Shown here: in pieces, positions 55,815 to 64,000 of the stretch | How the letters are laid out: each line of letters begins with the position of its first letter | How positions within the stretch are numbered: position 1 is the first letter of the stretch | Source of the DNA: Phoronis australis | Taxonomy: Eukaryota; Phoronida; Phoronidae | Reading direction: 5' to 3' | Assembly (NCBI GenBank): GCA_002633005.1 | Contig: NMRA01000313.1 | Location: 1 to 64,000 of the forward strand | DNA length: 64,000 nucleotides | Position numbers and translations under genes: made by a program | The notes under the pieces: generated by a model | Seen by the model: the letters and a program-made list of their open reading frames with translations, nothing else | The model's database searches: none | What the model was told of the DNA's origin: nothing

Positions 55815-56630
55815 GTATGTAAGAAGTAACATCACAAGTTTCTTACTTTTCTGACGAAGTGCATTTGGAAAAAAAAACACCACTACAACATTTTAACGAA
55901 GAAATGACTAAGTTTCTAAACTCCAAGAATTGGTCAATAATTGATTGACACCGTCCCTTACGTATGTTTACCTGGTCAGTTTTATGTACACTGCAAACAC
56001 TCCTGGAACAAAGTCACAAGAAGCAAATTTGCAAAGCTGATGATTCTTTCAAGTCATCGGGGCTAATTCTCCATTTGTTGACTTCACGGAGCATGTGAGC
56101 TTAGAGTAAAGTTTTCTAGGACACTCCCGGTTGATAATTGTTTTCTTTAAAATACTGAAGCTTAATTGTTAAAATTTTGTTTACATATAACTAGGTGTGG
56201 TCAAATTTCTTTGAAAACGAAACTTGTTTTGATACAGATATTACGGAAAAAAATTAGCCGGTGGTTTTAATTGGCATTTTACCATAAGGAGATGATAGAT
56301 ACATCACTCGAAGCGCTAACCACCTGCTCACATGTGAACTTGGCTGCAGCTTTCTCTGACGGAAAAGGCAAAGAAATATAAGAGGAATGATCTTAATGAA
56401 AGCGGACCATTCCTCGGTCGTGAGTTGTAAACGGCTATGAAGTACCTTGCATGAATGATGGACCCGCATATACTGAATGGCATGTATTAATGACTTTTTT
56501 GCAGTTTCATTACATAAAAGAAATCACAAACACTCACGATTATTCAGTCAAATCTAAATAACAACTTATAACCTTTCAACAAAATCGTAATCTTAAAATG
56601 AATCTAATTAAGTCAATTTTTAGCCATAGT

Positions 56631-56818
56631 AAGATTAAAAACCGGACGATCGCCTCACAAATAAAAAAGTTCATGTTCAATCAAAGTTTCGTCTATTCAT
56701 TAGACATCATCTGGATGATTATTTACAAGGACAGCAAGTGAGTGCCAACATACAGCTCAGGTAACATCCATAAAGGGAAATAAGAGATACAGGGAATATT
56801 TGTGCGGCGATCGTCCGT
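56631..56818. mobile_element. Second copy of the 36453 MITE, core inverted
   Basis: The arms AAAAACCGGACGATCGCC and CACAAATAAAAAAGTTCATG match 36453-36642. The centre CCAACATACAGCTCAGG is the reverse complement of that copy's centre. This copy is more diverged. Confidence 0.8.
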
Positions 56819-57355
56819 TTTGTAAATGAATTTAATATTGAAATTATGTCAAATTTTAGAATTTCGTATGACTGCGCAACAAAACGGACACCACAGCCGC
56901 AAGCCTTACACTTGTCGCAACTCGCCCCATTTGGAAGTACATTGTAGCTGGCTAAAAACGAAAATCGATTAAGACCATTTACTCTTATACCACCGACCTC
57001 ATAATATCCATACCATGACAGTTTTTTCATTTCTTTAACTTACAAAAGCAATGCGAACATACACTATTTTCGCATTCACAACTTCACGGGTGGCCAATCA
57101 CATTAAATTCTAAAGTCTTTTCTTGAGTCGCCGATGGTTTCGATGTTCTTGGTTGGAACGAAGACAGAACTCTATCACAGGCAAGGGGATATTTTGGGAG
57201 TAAAAGGTCTGATTAGATTTTTCGTTTTATTGCCAGCTAAGCTAATTCATGTCTTCGACGTCTGTTAGACTATGTAGCCAGACAATTTGTCACAACTGAA
57301 ATAAACTTTGAATCAACATTTTAAGCTGTTTATCCATCTTGCTGGTTCCTGAAAC

Positions 57356-57676
57356 TTACAGGGGGTAAGAAATAAATGATACTCCGCACATGTTTCTTAT
57401 CCTCTTGTTGATTTCTTCTCGCGAAGTTTCCAGCTCAGTAGCTTCCATGCGTCTCCGGTCTAGTCGATGATCTCTCGACTGTGCGTCCATTTTAGTTTTT
57501 AACTGAGTAGTCTCCATAGACTTGCGGAGAATTGTGAGAAGCATTTTTACGACAACCCATTCTACTGTGGGGTGCGTCGCTTGACTAAATCCCATTGATG
57601 TCGGGTAGCTCAGTAATTCCTTAAAAGCCGGCTTTTGTGACCATTTCGAATATAAAAGTTTCAAGGCACTTGCCAT
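57356..57676 (-). CDS. Candidate small protein or exon, 106 codons, unknown function
   Basis: I do not recognise the family. On the minus strand, ATG at 57676 opens a 106-codon frame. It begins MASALKLLYSKWSQKPAFKE, has a hydrophobic patch (VEWVVVKMLLTIL), and then a strongly charged, probably helical segment (RDHRLDRRRMEATELETSRE). Composition and helix pattern look protein-like rather than random. The last sense codon overlaps a perfect GTAAGT donor, so this may be an exon spliced to something at lower coordinates. Alternatively it ends here: an AATAAA on the minus strand (TTTATT near 57217) could serve as its poly(A) signal. No conserved domain seen. Confidence 0.4.
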   Translation of the reverse strand: MASALKLLYSKWSQKPAFKELLSYPTSMGFSQATHPTVEWVVVKMLLTILRKSMETTQLKTKMDAQSRDHRLDRRRMEATELETSREEINKRIRNMCGVSFISYPL

Positions 57677-58667
57677 AGCACAAACGATTATAAAAGCATT
57701 GAAAACATATTGATGGATTCAGTGAGGAAGAATTTGCTGGATTATCTATGTGTATGACAATTCATTGCGTGTACCGTTTATGCACAGGGGGACGACTATT
57801 GAGTCATATTTGTGAGTCGAACACATTTATGCGACTAGGTGAAATGCAGCTTGAACTTTTTAAATGAATTTTTTAAAAATTGATAGAAGGAAAGAGCACA
57901 CCACCAGGTTGGAAATTCAGTTGTCAACCAATATAAAAAGTTTTAATATTAATTTGCCGGTAAGTATATTGAGCATATCTAAACTTTTTTATAGCGTGGT
58001 GGAACTACTTTGGGTCGCCGGGTTCCAATCAATCGGTACAAAAGGCGTCGCACAATGTTGCGGTGATAGCGCTAAGTGAGGTTGCACCGCCAGACATTTA
58101 TTTCATTGCCCGTTTAAATCTTTGCTGGGGAAGTCCTCGTCACTGAGGAAACCGATGTTCATCGATTCTTCGTTACCGTAAATCCTTGTAAGAAAGCTTT
58201 ATGGCCTTATATTCCATAATTATTTACAAAATTTCCTAAAATGCGCTGTTTCGCCTGTTAGGCCATGACATACATGTAACTCGGATGTATTTCAGAAAAA
58301 AAAACGTGACAAAACTGCCAGATTTTGTGATTGGCGCTCATCAATGGGGCACAAACGATTTTCGAAGTGCAGAGTCAAATGTGGTTTTAGCCTTATCAAT
58401 ATTTGACAGTAAAGAATCATCGCTGAGTGGCAGAAAACACATGGCCTTATATTCGGGATCGTCGCATTGTCAACGGTCCCAGAAATGCATTGTAGGCCTA
58501 ATCGCCAGACGGACATATTCTAGGTTTTACGGTATCCAGGTTTATGGCCCTGCCATCTACCGGTTACATTTGCAATTATAACTCAAAACAAAATATGGCG
58601 ATGATCATGAGTGACTTCGATACTGCTCTCCGTGTCGATATTATTTTTTGAAGTGGTCTGTGAAATT
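57677..58667. other. Spacer upstream of the NUDT3-like exon
   Basis: Lies between the minus-strand candidate and the NUDT3-like exon. No promoter motif could be pinned down; no exon recognised. Confidence 0.45.
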
Positions 58668-58766
58668 ATGGTCAAAGAGAAGCCACACTCAACCAGAACA
58701 TATGACGATGATGGCTACAGGCGGAGGGCTGCTTGTTTGTGTTTTAAAGACGAGACTTTCAAAGAG
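58668..58766 (+). CDS. NUDT3: First coding exon of NUDT3/DIPP-like diphosphoinositol polyphosphate phosphohydrolase
   Basis: Nudix hydrolases of this family remove phosphate from diphosphoinositol polyphosphates and diadenosine polyphosphates in the cytosol. The exon begins MVKEKPHST, then RTYDDDGYRRRAACLCF and KDETFKE, followed by donor GTAAGC. The T-R-T-Y-D-x-D-G-Y-x-x-R-A-A-C-L-C-F sequence is the hallmark N terminus of vertebrate NUDT3/NUDT4 and their orthologues. I chose ATG 58668 because family members start a few residues before RTYD; an in-frame ATG at 58611 would add 19 unlikely residues. The Nudix box itself (GGGMEPEE-like) was searched for by eye to the end of the window and not found, so the remaining exons lie beyond 64000, across an intron of more than 5 kb. 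The symbol stands for the NUDT3/4/10/11 group. Confidence 0.8.
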
Positions 58767-61700
58767 GTAAGCTTTTGGAAACACGTGAACAATTTGACAG
58801 ATATCATTGCTGCACATGTCGCTTATGTTTTATCTCAAATACATGTTCCAGGCGACCTCGTAAAAACTGCGTTAACCTAACACGGAATTTTGATGAGGTG
58901 CTGTTGACCGTGTCCTTGACTGGTGTTGACAAATGTTGTGTTACGCAAACTTGAGTAAAAGCACTTTCATAATTTCAAATTCATGATTTTCGTCAGCTAT
59001 TTAATTCGCAACAGTTTCACTTTCAGGTGAAGATTTACCGCTTTTGAAGCGGCAGTAGTAAAGTTAGTAAACTCGTTCATTCGAAAAAACTAATATTGAT
59101 TTTGACCACTTAACCAGTTGACTCACCACTAAAATATTGTTAAAGTTGTTCCTTACTTGGGAACTGATTGTGGTCAGAACTGCTAGTTCCCAAGTTCTTG
59201 AAACGATGGTCATAGAATGTGGCCAGTTAACTCGGGCACTGCTCTATTAGTATTAAGCAACATGTCCCTCGGTTGGCCGGTTAGGGGCTACAATACTTCC
59301 CATTGCTTTCTGTAAGAATTTCGTCTGTGTATTTTAAACAGGCGGTGGACCAAATACGGTCACCTATTTAGAGTTGTCACATCGTCAAAAATACATTTCA
59401 TAATTGAAACTATCACTTAAAAGAGCGCTTACTTTCTTCAGTGGTCTTTTCTACTTCTACACATGTCATGGACAAGCTTGGTTACGAGAATTAAGGTGAC
59501 TTTACCAAAGAATTCCAACTCCACTTTTTTGGTCACCGTTAACTTGTTAACTTTTTCACCACGCGCGTGATAGCCACAAAGTATTTCAACTGAGTCATGT
59601 GAGTTAGGCAAAGGCTGGCACAGTACTGACACTTGCAAAATAGCAGTTGAGTTTTAGTGTGTTTAAATTTATTAGGCTTCTCCCACTAACTTTGATGGCT
59701 GGGTGTTTAGATAAGCATCGTTTTGTATTGAAGTTGACTGGCGGGATTTAACAGCGAAGCATAGGCACATCGCCGTAATGGGAACGCTCAATTTTGTCCA
59801 TCAAAGTTGTCGGCAATAGTCGCTGCTGTGACAGTGATGAAGGTCGTATTAGGTCACCTTGCGAGAAATTCGATGGCGATAGCATCGCCTAGTAATTCTC
59901 CGGAATCTGTTAACTAGCAAAGAAAATCAGAAAGTTCAAGTTAACTCAACTAGATGGGGAAATGGAGGTATGAAAAGAACATTGTGACAAATGACAGATT
60001 TGTACAGTCTGGTTGTTTTCTCGAAACTGGTTCCTATGGGTATTCAATAATATTTTCATACTGGAGACATTCATGAATTTGTTCTATGTAACTGATGCTG
60101 TCTGTATTACATTGCTAAGTGATGTGGTTTAAATTAGGAATCTTGCAGCTCTTAACATCCCTGAACAACCTTAGCAGCCAGTGCTATTTCCATACACTTA
60201 TGAGTTGAGGCAATCTTATCTGCACAATCTCTTACTAGATGTATTGTTCATTTGTTTGAAATTTGCCACCAGGAATCAATAGGCCTTAACAAGTCAAGGT
60301 TTTTCAATGTGCTATTTATGGGTTATCTGTATTTTCTTAAGCCATGTCATGTCAGAAACTTCCCATCCCTGGCTGTTTCACTAGTTGAGTTCAACTGGGT
60401 GAACTGCATGTTACTTCAAAAAGCCCATTTCTGTTGTTTCTTACACAATAGAGGTGACTGCCTTCTGTGAGCAGCTCTATTCACGCCAATTAGTTTTGAA
60501 AGGTTTTATTTGATGTTTAGTACAACAGTCTAAACAAGTCTTTTGTTGTCTGGCTGGTTGTATTTTAATGTCTCCTTGGGACTGAGTCTCAAGAAGCCTT
60601 GGTCCTTTGAATCCCCTGGAACATTGCTGTGTTGATGTTAACATTTGCCCTGATCATCCAGTTCCTAAGATCACAGGGTGGAGCTTTGAGCCCTGTCTTC
60701 TTGATCATTTTAGTTTTATAAAGATGACCAAATTCTGAGTTCTGGCTTCAGTGTGCTTTTTCAAAAGCATGACCTTGTTGACTCAAAATTTACTAAAATC
60801 AAGTAAAAAGTCTCCACAGACATGGTGTTAGTTTGGTCTTAATGCATAGATTTTGAATTGACAAGCTCCTCTTACGACTGTTGGTTTGAAATCAACCTAA
60901 ACGAAACATGAGACACATCTTTAAATCAACTCATTCATCGATTTCCTAACCATTAAAATGAGCGTAGCCGTTATTCTGTCAGTAATGGCACCCTCTTGTA
61001 GAGAACTGGGCCTGGTAAACCCCACCCGTGTTAGCGGCACGTCCCATTTTCCCATTTTGTGGCTGAAGTCCCCCAGGTCAAAAAGTTCAATGGGTTGGAA
61101 ATGAGAGAGTACGCAACTGTGGTAGACTGAATCATATGATGTAATTATGGCAATATCACGCCATACGAGGGACAAGTCAAGTGAAACTTATTTTTTATTT
61201 CATCATAAAAAGAACTTTAATCATGTAAATCCCTTATAAATATTTTCTAACCACCATAAGGATACCTTCAGAAGTCTTGCGAAATTGGAGGCACTCACGA
61301 GATAACTTGAAGTCTTTGAAAATGAAAGATCATTTTGGCAGTTATCTTTCATTGGTGAGATTTCAACATGGCTATGTACAGTACAAGACGAAAGTAATCG
61401 GACAAAACACTGTTTTTCCATCATGACAGCTCATTCTATTAACAACAAAAATTACTGGTAACAACTATCATGCCAGCAAAATTCTATTTATAGAAGGGCT
61501 TGGCCTCCTTAGTAAGGGTACTGATTATTCCCCTTTATTCTTGGTCATGAGGGAAGACTACTCTGGTAATGAATTTAGCTTCTCCAGTTGTCATGGCGAG
61601 GAATTCTGGATCATTTTGTCTGAATAGTTTTGGGCTGTACTGTACGTATGCCCTGGAATCATTTTGTAATTTTGCCTTTGAGTTTCTCATTGTGGTGTTT

Positions 61701-61807
61701 GATAATGTTTGTTATCGTACCTAGGCCGACAGTACTGATAACAACTTTCGTGTTCTTCGGTAACAGCTTCTATTTTTTGTATGATAGGTTTCACAACGTG
61801 TCTAATT

Positions 61808-61833
61808 ACTTGGCGAAATAAATTTCGCCAAGT
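61808..61833. repeat. Perfect 26-bp palindrome ACTTGGCGAAAT-AA-mirror
   Basis: ACTTGGCGAAAT, two bases, then ATTTCGCCAAGT. The half-site AATTTCGCCAAG recurs at about 62828 and 62990, so it is probably the end of a repeated element. Confidence 0.85.
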
Positions 61834-62679
61834 ATGTTGCTCTTCCACTAAGTTTTTTTTTTTGTTTGTTCGCACGATACAGGTCGCAATTTTCGTCCGA
61901 TCATCACGAAATTTACACACAACACGTACTTCCGGAAGTACTGGAAGCCTATTGTTTTTCGTCAAAATCGGATCCAAGATGGCGGCTGTGGCGGCCATTT
62001 TGTTTCCATTTAAAGGTTCAAATGCTTCTGGAGGCTACAATTTTTTACGTAAAACGTTAAGAATCGGCACAGTGAATGGACCAGAAGTTTGCTACAAGTG
62101 TACCGGAAATTGTTTACTTCCGGTTAAAGATAGCGGAAATATCGGTGATCGCGCATGCGCACCTCGATTTTGGCCTAAAAACGTTTTCTCCTCTAGAGGG
62201 CGCATTATCGAACCAATTCCTTGGAATTTTTACAGGTATTAGTTTCCTATAACATGCTATTATACAAAGCCGAAAAACCGGAAGTTGCTTTCAAGATGGC
62301 GGATATACGCATGTTGACCCATTTTCAGTCGTCTGGGGTGCGATTTTAAACTGGAGGATAAAAAGACGTGATTTTTTGCATGTAGATTCTTTGAAGTATA
62401 ATCTTTCAAATGGCCTGTAACAATTTTTTTCTCAGACTTACCGTTTTCGAGTTATTTGACTTTGAATTTCTTAAAAAAACGCAAAATTTCATTTTTTTCG
62501 AAAAATTTACGGAATTAGGTGATACCGTCAGTTTAGATAGAATTTTGAACGGGCTTTCAGAAGATGTTTTCCATTTTTCGCTAGGACGTCGACTTTTTGA
62601 GTTATTTGAGATTTTCTGATAACGCTGTTCCTTTGTTGAGCGCTCTTGCTGCATTGATGTTGGTTTATCTTCTATTGAA

Positions 62680-63001
62680 CTAGACTGTAGCCTATTTCTT
62701 ATTGATTTATGACATCTAAGTTCATCATATGAATGTTGTGATGTTGTTCATCATCGTCACCACCATCATCATAATCGTCATCATCGTCGTCATCTTCGTC
62801 ATCATCTCCGTCGTTGTCTTTTCCGTTAATTTCGCCAAGTGTTGCACAAGACTGTATCCTTTTTCTTACTGATTTCGGACTTCTACGTTCGTCATGTGTA
62901 TGTTATTATTACTTCTTTAGTTCATCCTCGCTACCATCATCGTCATATTCTTCATCTTCGTCATCATCTTTATCGTCATCAGTTTGGTTAATTTCGCCAA
63001 G
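62680..63001. repeat. Two-copy tandem duplication, period 162 bp, containing TCATCG microsatellite
   Basis: Each copy runs from ACTGTA(G/T)CC through a (TCATCN)n stretch to TTAATTTCGCCAAG (62826-62839 and 62988-63001). The copies are diverged. Confidence 0.8.
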
Positions 63002-64000
63002 GTTCGCTCCTCGGAGCGCTTTCATTTTTTATTTTTTTCAACTGTGCCAGCCTGTGATGTCAAATGTGTTCATCAAACTTTGAAATTTGATTATTTTCGA
63101 AAGCATTCTAAAGCACTATACGATTTTTAATGACACACCAAGACCGAAAGAGGCTACCCAGTGGTTTACTGATAATTGTTAGTGAGCTTCATTTAATGTC
63201 TGTTAAGGAATTTACTCGTAAGTGCATTTTTACAGTCCGATACTCTGCCAACAAATTACAAATTAGTTTCATTTACTTATTTCTGTGAAAAATTGTTGTC
63301 CAGGCGTGTTCTGTTCATATCTTGCTGCGCTTCGTTTTCATTAGGTGTAGTCAATCAGTTATAATGCAGAATCTTGTAAAAACGCGTGTTTGTCTGCATA
63401 TACCATTTGTGTTCATACCGGCTAGATGCCCACTCGCAAAATTTCAAACTTTTCACTAAAAACACCCTTGCTCTGCCTGGTGCCAACACCCAAAATATGA
63501 AATCAAGACTTCTTTGAAATCGCCCATTCTTTGTGAACATCTGTAGTGCACAGATTTCAGCTCCCGAAATATGTGAAACGACAACTTTGAGAAAGGAACG
63601 GTCAGATTGTCAGTGGCACATTGTTGCGTTATTCGGGGTGTACCGAACTCTTCTAAACTGTTATGTTTCGCCATTGCAAGTACGTAAGTCCAACATAAAT
63701 ATGTCTTGCTGGACATTTACCCACTTCTAAAGTTTGGGTAAATGCGTCCCCCAACTTGTCAAAGTCATGTTTTCGAACGCTTATGCTCGTCTGAAATGCT
63801 CATCTCTTGATTTTCAAGCTTCCTTGTTTAAGAGCTCTGGGCGTTCACCCGAATTATTATTATTATTCCAATTTACAAATGACCACGGTCTTACATTTAA
63901 TGTTTGCAATGCACTTTCAACATTTGTAATGTTTTGTTGTCTTATTTATAAGCAGTTGCTTTTTAGTAACTTGCAAACTGTGATAATACCAGGAATTTCT

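Larger units (their letters stand above)
53414..57355. other. Intergenic region, MITEs only
   Basis: Contains MITEs at 55659-55814 and 56631-56818. No coding signal recognised elsewhere in this stretch. Confidence 0.5.
58767..64000. other. Probable first intron of the NUDT3-like gene, repeats only
   Basis: Starts at donor GTAAGC. Further NUDT3 exons were not found. It contains a perfect palindrome (61808-61833), a 16-bp palindrome GTACTTCCGGAAGTAC (61926-61941) and a tandem duplication with a TCATCG-type microsatellite (62680-63001). Other sequence is unrecognised. Confidence 0.5.

Noticed and set aside
61687-62242. Overlapping 100-150-codon ORFs on both strands near 61.7-62.2 kb
   Set aside because: They span the palindrome and repeat sequence, show no domain, and mirror each other on the two strands.

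Overview
This is a eukaryotic, intron-rich, moderately AT-rich stretch, most probably from an anthozoan cnidarian (stony coral or close relative). The evidence is indirect: a metazoan receptor tyrosine phosphatase split into many small exons with GT-AG introns, a NUDT3-like exon, a dense load of MITEs and decayed transposons (Kolobok-like, PIF/Harbinger, LINE), P2X7-tail-like ORFs of the sort I associate with cnidarian genomes, and a very frequent ACATGTA word. No bacterial-style operon is present. The species call is an inference.

The main gene fills 2945-41697 on the + strand. It is the 3' portion of a receptor-type protein tyrosine phosphatase. I assembled 24 exons by hand. Their reading-frame phases agree at every junction and give about 1058 residues to a TGA at 41695-41697. 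Order: two fibronectin III (FN3) repeats, a membrane-proximal FN3-like region with a furin-type RKKR site, one transmembrane helix, a long acidic juxtamembrane segment, an intact catalytic phosphatase domain D1 ([19 protein letters not shown]), a linker, and a second domain D2 that has lost the WPD aspartate and is probably a pseudophosphatase. The membrane-proximal region, linker and D2 signature fit the R2B (MAM-type, PTPRK/M/T/U) subfamily. The MAM, Ig and first FN3 exons must lie upstream of the window.

Transposons fill the introns: two TTAA-flanked Kolobok-like elements (10564-11973 and 19609-21305), a Harbinger element (about 29131-31292), a LINE reverse-transcriptase remnant (14850-15790), several MITE families, a 21-bp minisatellite and simple repeats. 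A minus-strand LINE remnant occupies the first 2.1 kb. Both Kolobok-like elements pair a minus-strand THAP-type transposase remnant with a convergent plus-strand ORF resembling the intracellular tail of P2X7. This shared layout is the most interesting pattern I found.

Downstream of the phosphatase is about 10.5 kb with no recognisable gene. Then come an orphan 397-residue uninterrupted ORF (52219-53412), a minus-strand candidate exon (57356-57676), and the first coding exon of a NUDT3/DIPP-like Nudix hydrolase (58668-58766) whose other exons are not found in the window. The last 5 kb holds repeats only. No rRNA gene, canonical tRNA or CRISPR array was seen.
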